Shown: positions 52,261 to 61,021, numbered from the stretch's first letter. The stretch: DNA of 64,000 nt from UBA12545 sp051024685 (GCA_051024685.1 JAZHPA010000012.1:3058-67057), one strand, 5' to 3'. The notes: generated by a model from the sequence alone, not told the origin. Made by a program: numbers and translations.

Positions 52261-52467
52261 TGGCCAGCGAAGCGGCCATGGCCTACGACTACGGTGTCAT
52301 CCCGGAGCCGGTTAAACCCGGTGAGGGAGGCGGTGGAGATGGCCCGGGCTTCTGTCCCGCCGGAAAAGCTGGTACTCGGTATTTCTGTCCCCGCGGAAAC
52401 GGCGGCAAACATTTTAACTAATAGAATGGGTATCGGGCGCAGAATAATGGAGAGGCTTAAAAGCTAA
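52261..52467 (+). pseudogene. GH18 glycosidase remnant
   Basis: Two frames together show ASEAAMAYDYGVIPEP and then VREAVEMARASVPPEKLVLG, the order of the MAYDY substrate-binding motif and the ...VPxEKLVLG motif of glycoside hydrolase family 18, as in spore cortex hydrolases of the YaaH/YdhD type. A frameshift separates them and the remainder of the barrel is missing. A hairpin follows the last stop. Confidence 0.55.
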
Positions 52468-52469
52468 AA

Positions 52470-52490
52470 GGGCACCGGTTTGCGGTGCCC
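52470..52490 (+). terminator. hairpin after the GH18 remnant
   Basis: GGGCACCG at 52470-52477 pairs with CGGTGCCC at 52483-52490, followed by TTAAAGATTT. Probably the terminator of the once-intact glycosidase gene. Confidence 0.65.
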
Positions 52491-52614
52491 TTAAAGATTT
52501 CTTGGCTTCCTAAATATCCGTCCTAAATATCCTGCCCTTTAAAGTATAAACGGCCAGCGCCGGCAATACGTATAGGACCTTTCCTGGCCTAAGGGTGCGA
52601 AATGTTAGATAAGT

Positions 52615-52646
52615 TAATTGGGGCAGCCTACATTGCTGCCCCAATT
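52615..52646. terminator. bidirectional terminator downstream of the M24 gene
   Basis: TAATTGGGGCAG at 52615-52626 pairs with CTGCCCCAATTA at 52635-52646 around an eight-base loop, 34 bases after the stop of the minus-strand M24 gene. T-rich sequence follows on the plus side. Confidence 0.75.
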
Positions 52647-52680
52647 ATTTTAGATGATACCCGCTTATGTTCACAGGCCA

Positions 52681-53928
52681 TTAATAGGGTATCCAACATT
52701 CAATTAATTCATCAATCGGGAAGCGAGAAATCACTTCATTTCCGTTTTCTGTTATAACAACCATTTCCTCTAGACGGACCCCATCCTTCTCCCCGACTTT
52801 TCCTGCATACGTTTCAATCGCAATAACCATACCCGGCTGGAATTCTATCTCAGGTTGCCCGGAACGTACATAGCTTGGTGTTGCCAACGGCTTGTCATGC
52901 AATCCTAAACCAACCCCATGGGCAATACAATAAGGATCGACCTGTCCCCAATCGTCAGGCCCAAAACCCCAGACTTCAGGCGTTTGCGGGAATGCTTTCA
53001 TGAGGTCATAATTGGTTTTGCCAGGCTTCAAAACTTCAAGACCAGCTCTCAGAAACTCTAATGCTTGCGCGTATATTTCTTTCTGCCGAGGTGTGGCCTT
53101 GCCGCAGCAGAAAGTCCTGTATACACAAGTCTTGTAGCCTTGATAGGAGGCCCCGTTGACATCAACATAAACTAAGTCCCCGGGACGGATCATCTTATCG
53201 GTAAAGCACCAGTTGTAAGGGTTCGTGTTATAACCGGACATCACGACTAATGCTTCATTATGATCAATGCCCTCTTCGTACAAAGCCTTTAAGGCTATAC
53301 CTACCAAATCATGTTCTTTGACGCCCGGACGTATGGCATCAACTACGGCCGCAAAGGCTTTTTCAGTGAGTGACGCCGCAATTTTTATCAGCTCAATCTC
53401 GTCAACGGTCTTTATCATGCGAGCGTTGTCTAATGTTTGCTTGGCATAAACCGTTTTAACCCCACGGCGCGCGAAAGCTTCTGCATAGAGCATCGACAGA
53501 GCAGTACCTTCAATACCAAGGACTTCGCCCTTAATGCCGTGTTCCTCCATTAGCTGGATTACTGTATCAACATGTACTTGTACACCGGGACTGTCGGCAC
53601 TGCTGGAAGAAATGTATGCATTAGGCAAAGATGGGCGAATGCGACCTTTCATCCAAGGCATCCTGCGCTCTACATCACTGGGAGTACCACCCCCAAATAG
53701 AATAGGCTGACCCTCTGCAGGGCAGAAAACCATCTGGAATTCCGCCTGCCGCAACGGGGTGGTCACCCAGTAGGAGGTGAGGTACCGAATAGTATCGGCA
53801 CTAAATGACATAATGGCGGCTATGCCGTCCTTTTTCATTTGTTCCTGAGCCCGCGCCAGTCTCTCCCTACGCAGGCGCTCATAATCAATTCGCTGTTCAT
53901 AATCAACTGCGCTCCGGCCGTAAGCCAT
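52681..53928 (-). CDS. M24-family (creatinase/Xaa-Pro peptidase fold) protein
   Basis: 415 residues with the creatinase-type N-terminal domain and a pita-bread C-terminal domain. Of the five usual metal ligands, the first aspartate (LVYVDVNGASYQG), histidine (AHGVGLGLHDKP) and two glutamates (VIAIETYAG, VRLEEMVVI) are seen, but the second aspartate position reads GYKTCVYRTF, with cysteine where peptidases have aspartate (SDxTRT). It may therefore be a non-peptidase member, as with creatinase or DddP-like lyases. Single-gene unit with its own terminator. Confidence 0.85.
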   Translation of the reverse strand: MAYGRSAVDYEQRIDYERLRRERLARAQEQMKKDGIAAIMSFSADTIRYLTSYWVTTPLRQAEFQMVFCPAEGQPILFGGGTPSDVERRMPWMKGRIRPSLPNAYISSSSADSPGVQVHVDTVIQLMEEHGIKGEVLGIEGTALSMLYAEAFARRGVKTVYAKQTLDNARMIKTVDEIELIKIAASLTEKAFAAVVDAIRPGVKEHDLVGIALKALYEEGIDHNEALVVMSGYNTNPYNWCFTDKMIRPGDLVYVDVNGASYQGYKTCVYRTFCCGKATPRQKEIYAQALEFLRAGLEVLKPGKTNYDLMKAFPQTPEVWGFGPDDWGQVDPYCIAHGVGLGLHDKPLATPSYVRSGQPEIEFQPGMVIAIETYAGKVGEKDGVRLEEMVVITENGNEVISRFPIDELIECWIPY

Positions 53929-53929
53929 A

Positions 53930-54554
53930 ACGTTTTGCCTCCCCCAATTTTTTACTTGGCCAACCTATGAATGTAGCTTTGGCACACTCTTTGTTGGGTA
54001 TTTGTTGGGTAATATATAATAGGTTTAATGCATAAATCCCCCCTTTTTGGGCTGACCATGGCCTCTCCCTACGTTATCTGTTTCTTCGTCCCTATAAAAA
54101 TAAGTTCAACTAATCATTTACTTTTAATAAATATAAATACAATCTTCTTTCGCATATACTGAAAACAGTCCCCTTCTCGTCCACGTGCGCTGTCTTAAGG
54201 ATATTATAACAACAATTTCCGGGTACTCGTAATGCAATTACTGCGGGCCAAGTATGCAACTGGTGCATGAAGGTTACAAGCTGCCACCCAACATCAGACA
54301 ACCCAACGATGGTGTTCTTGCTAAACATGACATAAAAATGTCCACGTAGTACATCTTGAGGAGTACTTCGTGGGGCAAGTCCTCGGCCGCCGCCCGTTCT
54401 CCCAGGAGGTAGTACAGCCCCGGTACACCAGGGGATAGTAGTTTTGAAACATCGCCTTCAATTCCGCCTATTCGACGGCAACCTCCCTCCCTTGCCAGCT
54501 CTGCCGTACCTATGACATTCAGGCACTTCGTAATTGGACGGCGGCCGCCCTGCA
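53930..54554 (-). other. region with a possible degraded ORF downstream of the methyltransferase
   Basis: On the minus strand, a frame from about 54540 to 54274 reads KCLNVIGTAELAREGGCRRI and GVPGLYYLLGERAAAEDLPH, which looks like real protein sequence (Shine-Dalgarno absent, no start codon close by). It is not recognised. It may be the tail of a gene whose 5' part was replaced. Bases 53930-54110 hold only A/T-rich upstream sequence of the M24 gene. Confidence 0.35.
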
Positions 54555-55151
54555 CTACTGTTTGGTAACTATGAGCCATAGCCCACCCTCGGTGCATACC
54601 CGGCAGCAATCGGACAACCCAGCAGCCAGTACCATGTTTTTCACCTCGTCCACCGACATCCACTTCTTGCCCAACCGGTAATTGAGCCGGCGGGATTCGT
54701 CGGCCACACCTTTAATAACGGCGAGGGGGGTGAACTTGCCAAATCCGCCACCCACCAAGCCCCTTCCTCCCTTCTTGAGGACACGATATATTTCCCTAAG
54801 GACGTCCCCATCTAAGAAGAAAAAAGCTCCACGGAAAATTACGGCGTCAAAGCCTTCGTCTGGGAGGGCCAGGGGCTTAAGAGGTGTGTTCACTAAATGA
54901 AGGCGCCCTGTGAGCCCTAGTTTTCGGCTTTCTTGTTCCAGCCAATCCCTTACTTCCTGCCTCTCCTCCCCTATGGTAAAAACTCCATGGGGCAAAACTT
55001 CTGCTAAAGCCCAGGTTATACCACCGGAGAAAGGCCCCAGCTCCAGGATCTCCTGCGCTCCAGGAGGCAAAATTTCTTCTATATGCTTGGCCAGGTAAGG
55101 GTATACCGGCCTCCAAAGTTCATTGAGCCTTAAGAGTTCCGTCAAATTCAT
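54555..55151 (-). CDS. class I SAM-dependent methyltransferase
   Basis: 198 residues from ATG at 55151 behind GAGGGGAGAA. Rossmann methyltransferase motifs: ILELGPFSGGITWALAEVLP (motif I), GFDAVIFRGAFFFLDGDVLR (motif III/IV) and REIYRVLKKGGRGLVGGGFG (post-motif). The C-terminal part KKWMSVDEVKNMVLAAGL ends with two adjacent cysteines. Substrate unknown. Not obviously part of an operon. Confidence 0.85.
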   Translation of the reverse strand: MNLTELLRLNELWRPVYPYLAKHIEEILPPGAQEILELGPFSGGITWALAEVLPHGVFTIGEERQEVRDWLEQESRKLGLTGRLHLVNTPLKPLALPDEGFDAVIFRGAFFFLDGDVLREIYRVLKKGGRGLVGGGFGKFTPLAVIKGVADESRRLNYRLGKKWMSVDEVKNMVLAAGLSDCCRVCTEGGLWLIVTKQ

Positions 55152-55426
55152 TGCAGATTCTCCCCTCCTAGAAATACTGGGACTAGACTTTCCCATCCCA
55201 AGGCCACCCTCTCGTCCCCGTTTACCCTTCTTAATCATTCCTAAGCCGCCCTATCCCCGCTCTGCTTAAACGGTGTGCCTTTTCCCCTAAGCAAAGTATA
55301 TGGCAAAGACTCCCGGCTAGTAAATCCATTTATGGGGGGATGTGTTCTTGGTATGGCAGTTACAGCAAGAGGGAACTCTATGGTGGAGTTTTTGGCAGGC
55401 GTGCATGCTTCTCCGGTGCGGCTTGA

Positions 55427-55462
55427 AAAAGAAAACACCAGGGACTTTCAGGACACCTGGTG
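55427..55462 (-). terminator. intrinsic terminator downstream of spoVAC
   Basis: On the minus strand CACCAGG (from 55462) pairs with CCTGGTG (to 55436) and is followed by TTTTCTTTTTC. It ends transcription of spoVAC about 125 bases after its stop. Confidence 0.8.
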
Positions 55463-55586
55463 CGGTAACACATTAGCTCGGCAAAAATTTCCTCCAGCAC
55501 CTGCGGCCCGGCCGCCACAGCCCTGCAAAAGGCACCAGACCTGCAGAGCCGTTATCTCCCCTTTTTGTTGCCCGGGAAGGCAATAT

Positions 55587-56099
55587 CTAAATCACGAAAT
55601 AGGCGATCAAGCCGATCAGTACCGAGGTGACCAAGCCGTAAATAATTACCGGCCCGGCCACGGTGAAAAGGCGGGCGCCGACGCCGTAAATAAACCCCTC
55701 CCGTTTAAATTCCATGGCCGGGGAAACAATGGAATTGGCGAAACCGGTAATGGGTATAATGGAACCGGCCCCAGCTCTTTTCCCAATTTCATCGTAAATG
55801 CCCAATCCGGTAAGCAGAGCCCCTAGAAAGACCATCACCATCACAGTAGCATTGGAGGCGTCTTGCATATTAAACCCCGCCCCCCGAAAAATCAGGGTGA
55901 TAATCTGGGCGATGCCGCAAATGGTCCCTCCTACCCAAAAAGCATTTAAAACATTTACCCACACCCTGGGCTTGGGCTTTACTTGTTCGACCAGTTTTTG
56001 ATAGGCCTGCTGCTCATAAGCTTGCTTTTGCTGGGCAATCTGTTCTGCTAAGGTCAAGGGCTTCTTGGGCGGTCCCGGCTGTTGGGTTTGATCGGCCAT
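55587..56099 (-). CDS. spoVAC: stage V sporulation protein AC
   Basis: 170 residues from ATG at 56099 behind AGAGGTGAG. A hydrophilic N-terminal ~50 residues rich in glutamine and lysine precede the SpoVAC membrane domain (VNVLNAFWVGGTICGIAQII; VMVFLGALLTGLGIYDEIGK; GAGSIIPITGFANSIVSPAM). SpoVAC is the mechanosensitive core of the dipicolinate channel. It is encoded about 8.3 kb from spoVAD/E/F, not in the usual contiguous operon. Confidence 0.92.
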   Translation of the reverse strand: MADQTQQPGPPKKPLTLAEQIAQQKQAYEQQAYQKLVEQVKPKPRVWVNVLNAFWVGGTICGIAQIITLIFRGAGFNMQDASNATVMVMVFLGALLTGLGIYDEIGKRAGAGSIIPITGFANSIVSPAMEFKREGFIYGVGARLFTVAGPVIIYGLVTSVLIGLIAYFVI

Positions 56100-56265
56100 T
56101 TTTCTCACCTCTGGTATATTGTTGGCCACGCTTCCTTCCTTTTATGCGCAAGAGGGGTTGACCCGTTATCATGCCTTAATCTGCTTTCTCCATTAATAAT
56201 TAGGGTGCAACTTAAACATAATAGAGTTATAGAAATGAAAAAATCTGTTTACAGGAGGCGATTAA

Positions 56266-56835
56266 ATGGCAGTACAGTATGGTGCCCATGAGATTATGGA
56301 AATCCATGAAGTGCTGACCGACACCATCGACAGCATTAACCAGTTTCAGCTCTATCGTCCCTACGTAAAAGACCAACAGCTCCGCTCCATCCTGGACAAG
56401 CAAATTCAGTTCATGACCCAGGAGTACAACAATATGGTCCAAGCCATCAACCAGCAGGGCATGGGTCCTGCGGTTCCTTACCGCGCGCCGCGCATGGCTC
56501 GACCCATTTACGGATTACACCAACCGGAAAGCCAGGCTCCCAATATGTCTGTGGACGAGATGGATGACAGGGATATAGCCAGCGGCATGTTGGGGTGTCA
56601 CAAAGCTTCGGCGGGAATGAGGATGATGGCTTCCCTCGAATGTGCAAACCTGGAACTGCGGCGCATGCTACAGCAGGGAGCCATTAATTGTGCTGAACAG
56701 GCTTACGAAGTATGGCAGTACATGAATCAAAAGGGCTTTTATCAGGTTCCCACCCTTAAAGACGTAACTACCGACACTATGGTAAATACCTTCACTACAG
56801 CCCATACAGGGGGCATGCGCTACCAGTTTCAATAA
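56266..56835 (+). CDS. cotF: CotF-family spore coat protein
   Basis: 189 residues, ATG behind ACAGGAGG. N-terminal ferritin-like helices (AHEIMEIHEVLTDTIDSINQ; KQIQFMTQEYNNMVQAI), a proline-rich linker and a second helical half (KASAGMRMMASLECANLELR) ending with YEVWQYMNQKGFYQVPTL, the CotF pattern. Divergent from spoVAC. A CATAATA element at 56217-56223 could be the -10 of a sporulation sigma factor. Confidence 0.88.
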   Translation: MAVQYGAHEIMEIHEVLTDTIDSINQFQLYRPYVKDQQLRSILDKQIQFMTQEYNNMVQAINQQGMGPAVPYRAPRMARPIYGLHQPESQAPNMSVDEMDDRDIASGMLGCHKASAGMRMMASLECANLELRRMLQQGAINCAEQAYEVWQYMNQKGFYQVPTLKDVTTDTMVNTFTTAHTGGMRYQFQ

Positions 56836-56925
56836 GGGCTAGGAAGCCAGGATTTCCCGGGGAGTCCGTCTGGACTCGCGGGCAACCAGACCCTCATATC
56901 AGACCAATAAAGGGACCTCGAAACC

Positions 56926-57861
56926 CTAAGGTACCAGAGCACCTGGCCTCCCGCCAGGTGCTCTGGTGTCACCATTGATGGTGCAGTGCGCCCTCCACTT
57001 CCTGTAGATCGTGCCGGATAAATCTCTGGGTAAACTGGGCCAGGCCTCGAAAGAACTAGGTTCTCGCATAGTCGAACACGGACCTGCCAATTTCCGTCCT
57101 GGCTGGGGCCAGGGCACTTCTTTCTCCGCGGAGTCTAACCTGGTCCAGACCTCCTGCAGGATGTCGCGCCGGGAAGATGGCAACGCAGGCCGGTTAGAGC
57201 CTTCGCTGGAGCTTTTTAACTTCAGCCCCCGTACCAGAGCAGCAAAAAACTCGCGTCGGCCCATAGCAGCCTGGCCTTCACGATCCCGGCGGGATTCAAG
57301 CGGTGCCGCCGGTGGAATTTTGTTCTCCAGGGTGATCCGGTTCTCCGGCAGCCCCAAGGCTGCTATCATCCCGTGGGCAAGTTCCAGATGCTCCTCAAAA
57401 ATTTTTCCCCCCGGGGCTAAGGGGCAGGAGGTGCATGCTTGCCCTTGCCGGAAAAATATCACTTTCCCCTCCGTGGCCAGGGCTACCATCACTTCCAGGG
57501 GTACTGCTCCTAAACAGGTTACCGTTAGTAAATGGTCTCTACCCCGAAACTCTTTGCGGGCAGGACCGCAGGTAAACACCACCTGTTCGTAAGCTTGCAA
57601 AACTTCCCGTCCGCGGGCTAGGTAGAAGTCGGGAATCTTTTCCGGGTCCTGCAGAGCTTCGGTCGGACACACAACTGTACACAGGCCGCAGCGATTGCAC
57701 TCGCCGATTTTAAGGCCTTCTCCCGCCACCTTAATGGCTTCCAGAGGGCAGGCTTCTATACAGCGGCGGCAGGTCGCCCGGGGTGAAAGCCGGCGGACAC
57801 AGCGTTCTGCATGCAGGCCGACCTTTCCCAACAGCAAACATGTCCAACCCGTAACGTCCAT
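56926..57861 (-). CDS. 4Fe-4S ferredoxin-domain protein, C-terminus probably frameshifted
   Basis: About 311 residues from ATG 57861 (which abuts GGGGGAGG; the open frame extends to 57918). Two 4Fe-4S motifs near the N-terminus, CRRCIEACPLEA and CNRCGLCTVVCPTEA, are followed by a ~200-residue domain with CGPARKEF and CTSCPLAPG cysteines. The last ~45 residues look random and run through a terminator hairpin. In another frame GLAQFTQRFIRHDLQEVEGA and LHHQW end at 56969, just ahead of that hairpin, so the true C-terminus probably lies there. Function unknown; electron transfer is likely. Confidence 0.7.
   Translation of the reverse strand: MDVTGWTCLLLGKVGLHAERCVRRLSPRATCRRCIEACPLEAIKVAGEGLKIGECNRCGLCTVVCPTEALQDPEKIPDFYLARGREVLQAYEQVVFTCGPARKEFRGRDHLLTVTCLGAVPLEVMVALATEGKVIFFRQGQACTSCPLAPGGKIFEEHLELAHGMIAALGLPENRITLENKIPPAAPLESRRDREGQAAMGRREFFAALVRGLKLKSSSEGSNRPALPSSRRDILQEVWTRLDSAEKEVPWPQPGRKLAGPCSTMREPSSFEAWPSLPRDLSGTIYRKWRAHCTINGDTRAPGGRPGALVP
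56933..56967. terminator. bidirectional terminator between cotF and the ferredoxin gene
   Basis: A perfect 15-bp stem, ACCAGAGCACCTGGC at 56933-56947 with its complement at 56953-56967. It serves convergent genes cotF (plus) and the 4Fe-4S protein (minus). Confidence 0.75.
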
Positions 57862-58025
57862 CCTCCCCCTAAAACTCAGTTCCTTAATATTTATCCTCTT
57901 TCCGGGCAGCCTCATCAAGATAAGGGATAAGGGTCTTGGTAAACCCCAAAAGCACCCCTTTACAAAACGGCCAGCTCAAGGAATAATTAATTTGAGTCAA
58001 CAGCTGAGAACGGAGGGATAAAACC

Positions 58026-59219
58026 TTGAGATTAGCCAGAAGGGCCGCGGGCATCAGCCCCTCTCCTACCCTCTCCATTGATGCCCAGGCTAAGAAGATG
58101 AAGGCCCAGGGAGTCCAAGTAATCAACTTTAGCGCAGGCGAGCCGGACTTCGACACCCCTGAACATATTAAGCAGGCGGCCATCGAAGCCCTGAAAGCCG
58201 GTTTCACCAAGTATACCCCGGTGCCGGGGACTGATGAACTGCGCCGGGCGGTGGCCGACCGATTACGTCAAGACAGGGGGGTACACTACGACCCGGCAGA
58301 CATAGTCGTTTCCTGCGGTGCCAAGCACTCCCTCTACAATGCCGTTCAGGTCTGCTGTCAAGAAGGTGACGAAGTTATACTTATAGCACCTTATTGGGTA
58401 AGCTACTATGAGCAGGTAAAGTTGGCAGGAGCCGAACCGGTAGTCGTTCAGACCACAGAGGAAACGGGTTTCAAGCTTACGGCCGCCGCCTTGAAAGAGG
58501 CTTTGACTCCTCGCACCAGGCTCCTCATGTTAAACTCTCCGTGCAACCCCACCGGTGCTGTTTACCAGCGGAAAGAGCTGGAGGAGCTGGCGGAGGTAAT
58601 CCTGCAACACGACCTCCTCGTCATTTCCGATGAGATTTACGCTTCCCTGATTTATGACAACCTAACCCACGTCAGCATTGCCTCACTAGGGCCGGAAATC
58701 AAGGAGCGCACCATTTTAATCGATGGAGTCTCCAAGGCGTATGCCATGACGGGCTGGCGTATAGGTTATGCTGCTGCACCCCGGCCCATTGCCAAAGCCA
58801 TGGCCGACCTGCAAAGCCACTCTACTTCCAACCCCACTTCCATTGCCCAAAAAGCCGCCGTGGCCGCCCTGACCGGGAATCAAGAGCCGGTGGAGCAGAT
58901 GCGCCGGGAGTTTAATAAACGCCGTGATCGCCTGCTCTCCGGCCTCCGGGATCTGCCCGGAATAACCTGTAACTGTCCCAGCGGGGCTTTTTATCTCTTC
59001 CCTAACGTTTCCGGACTATTCGGCCGGAGATTCCGCGGGCAGGCGGTATCCAGCGCCACCGATATAGCGGCCATTCTGCTGGAACATTTCCAGGTGGCCG
59101 TAGTCCCCGGCATAGCCTTTGGCAACGACAGCTATTTGCGGCTGTCATACGCTACTTCTATGGAGCAAATTAAAGCTGGTTTAACCCGCTTGGCCGATTT
59201 CGTGAACCAGTTAGATTAA
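58026..59219 (+). CDS. aspC: PLP-dependent aspartate aminotransferase
   Basis: 397 residues from TTG 58026, eight bases after GGAGGGA, giving the family start LARRAAGISPSPTLSIDAQA. Fold type I aminotransferase: FSAGEPDFDTPEHIK, NSPCNPTGAVY, the PLP lysine in GVSKAYAMTGWRIGYAAAP, and the substrate arginine in LRLSYATSMEQI. Subgroup Ib, usually aspartate/2-oxoglutarate aminotransferase with possible prephenate activity. Plus-strand single gene ahead of the intron and CRISPR array. Confidence 0.93.
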   Translation: MRLARRAAGISPSPTLSIDAQAKKMKAQGVQVINFSAGEPDFDTPEHIKQAAIEALKAGFTKYTPVPGTDELRRAVADRLRQDRGVHYDPADIVVSCGAKHSLYNAVQVCCQEGDEVILIAPYWVSYYEQVKLAGAEPVVVQTTEETGFKLTAAALKEALTPRTRLLMLNSPCNPTGAVYQRKELEELAEVILQHDLLVISDEIYASLIYDNLTHVSIASLGPEIKERTILIDGVSKAYAMTGWRIGYAAAPRPIAKAMADLQSHSTSNPTSIAQKAAVAALTGNQEPVEQMRREFNKRRDRLLSGLRDLPGITCNCPSGAFYLFPNVSGLFGRRFRGQAVSSATDIAAILLEHFQVAVVPGIAFGNDSYLRLSYATSMEQIKAGLTRLADFVNQLD

Positions 59220-59239
59220 GGGGAAAGCAGGATCCTCGT

Positions 59240-59702
59240 ATCGGGTAGGAGGGGGCGGCTAACCCCCGTCCCCCCACACCACCGTACGTACCGTTCGGTA
59301 TACGGCGGTTCATAAGGCGCTACGAAGTTCTAAGTACCGCTCAACTAAGCTCGTCAGCCCTTGGTCTTTCCAATATTTAAGGCCAAGGGCCTTATTCACT
59401 TGGGGAGTGTTCGCTAGCCTCCAGTACCCTTTCCGGGACCCGCTTATAAGGCTCGCCCAGTCTCTCATCCACCCGCCGCATATACTCTCAGCAGCCGCAC
59501 GTTAAAGGACTTCGCTTTGTTTCGCAAGCTCATCCAACTGCTGCTAGCCTCCTATTTCGGTTCCTGTTCGTCGGGCCGGAGGTTTGCCTCCGGCTTCCTT
59601 CAGACCCCACCTCACGATGGGTGCCCTTGCCTTAAGCTAACGGCTACTGCTACCTTCGTCGCTCGGGACTTTCACCCTAGCCAACGCCCATGCCGGGCGC
59701 AC
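59240..59702 (-). mobile_element. reduced group II intron (probably class C) lacking most of its RT
   Basis: On the minus strand it starts with GTGCGCCCGGC at 59702 and runs through group II domain I sequence (GTGAAAGTCCCGAGCGACGA; GGAAGCCGGAGG...CCTCCGGC). It then enters the C-terminus of an intron-encoded reverse transcriptase/maturase (KGYWRLANTPQVNKALGLKY, ending LVERYLELRSAL). Domain V (GAACCGCCGTATACCG / CGGTACGTACGGTGG) and domain VI follow, with the end at CCCGAT (59240). About 460 nt remain; the RT N-terminus, palm and most of domain IV are gone. It sits directly behind a hairpin with TTTT, the class C target type. Confidence 0.85.
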
Positions 59703-59710
59703 AAAACTTC

Positions 59711-59740
59711 GAGGCCCTGGCCTATGCCGAGGCCTCCTCA
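59711..59740 (-). terminator. terminator-like hairpin after the CRISPR array
   Basis: On the minus strand GAGGCC (59736-59731) pairs with GGCCTC (59716-59711), followed by GAAGTTTT and then the intron's first base. As the array is probably transcribed leftwards, this would be its transcription terminator and the intron's insertion target. Confidence 0.6.
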
Positions 59741-59744
59741 AACT

Positions 59745-61021
59745 ATTTCAATCCCTTATAGGTAGGCTGGAAACCCGTTAGGCGGCACTCCGTAAGTGCC
59801 TTGGCCGATCTGTTTCAATCCCTCATAGGTAGGCTGGAAACTCAGAATAAGTTGCGACAATAGCAACAATGTTGCGGTTTCAATCCCTCATAGGTAGGCT
59901 GGAAACGAAGGTACTGGCAGACCAGCACTCCCCCAGTACCGCGTTTCAATCCCTCATAGGTAGGCTGGAAACTCTGTGAAGCATGGGTGACAGTCACTGT
60001 GCCTTCTACGTTTCAATCCCTCATAGGTAGGCTGGAAACGTAGTTACTTGGCCGGTTGCCTACTACTTTATTTTGCGTTTCAATCCCTCATAGGTAGGCT
60101 GGAAACAGGAGAGGCTGGTCGGGGTGCCGGAAGAGGCCTATCGTTTCAATCCCTCATAGGTAGGCTGGAAACGCATATAAGGACTTGGTGGGTTGGACGG
60201 CGCGGCAAGGTTTCAATCCCTCATAGGTAGGCTGGAAACCCAGCTTCAGCAATGTCCTCTGGCTCATATCTGGAGTTTCAATCCCTCATAGGTAGGCTGG
60301 AAACCCACCAGAATTGTTAGCAGCCATTGGTTGGCACGAAAGTTTCAATCCCTCATAGGTAGGCTGGAAACGCCTTTTAGTAGCCCGTGATTGGGCTTAC
60401 TATAGGTGTTTCAATCCCTCATAGGTAGGCTGGAAACGGCCGGTTGCTCCTTTAACCGAAGAAGCTAGAAAGAAAGTTTCAATCCCTCATAGGTAGGCTG
60501 GAAACTTGGGCAAGCTGCCCAAAGTGCGGGCGGAAGTGGAAGGGTTTCAATCCCTCATAGGTAGGCTGGAAACGTCCTTGGAACAATAGCCCGATATTGG
60601 GTTGTCATGTTTCAATCCCTCATAGGTAGGCTGGAAACCTGTTCCTCCATGGACATCCGGGGCTGATTGGGTGGGGTTTCAATCCCTCATAGGTAGGCTG
60701 GAAACAGTTAGAGCGCTTTATATGCGCTCTATGTGGATTTAGGTTTCAATCCCTCATAGGTAGGCTGGAAACGGTAAGTAGCATGAGAGACGCTGAAAAA
60801 GTCCTGCGGAGTTTCAATCCCTCATAGGTAGGCTGGAAACGCGATAGTGACGCTCTCATGGTCTATGAGCTCAATCCTGGTTTCAATCCCTCATAGGTAG
60901 GCTGGAAACACCACAACCCCAGCTACCAGCGCTTACCGGCTAGCCGGGTTTCAATCCCTCATAGGTAGGCTGGAAACATTGGTAGGAGCTGGAAAGCGGC
61001 TCCTGGAAAATACAGTTTCAA
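59745..61021 (-). CRISPR. CRISPR array, 19 repeats plus a 7-nt repeat stub
   Basis: 30-nt repeats begin GTTTCAATCCCTC and end GGTAGGCTGGAAAC as written on the plus strand. On the minus strand they end ATGAGGGATTGAAAC, with the ATTGAAAC handle usual for type I-B/III crRNAs, so transcription should run leftwards. Repeats start at 59745 (degenerate: A for G at its first base and CTTATA for CTCATA), 59812, 59877, 59943, 60010, 60077, 60143, 60210, 60275, 60342, 60408, 60476, 60544, 60609, 60676, 60743, 60811, 60880 and 60948. Spacers are 35-39 nt. The leader-side end is a stub, GTTTCAA at 61015-61021. No cas gene is in the window. Confidence 0.98.

Noticed and set aside
57011..57592. 193-codon plus-strand frame opposite the 4Fe-4S protein
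   Set aside because: The minus strand carries the CxxCxxC ferredoxin motifs; the plus frame has no features.
59517..59765. Plus-strand frame through the intron and first CRISPR repeat
   Set aside because: Explained by structured intron RNA on the minus strand and repeat sequence.
60048..60230. Frame running through several CRISPR repeats
   Set aside because: Repeat-driven open frame; not a gene.
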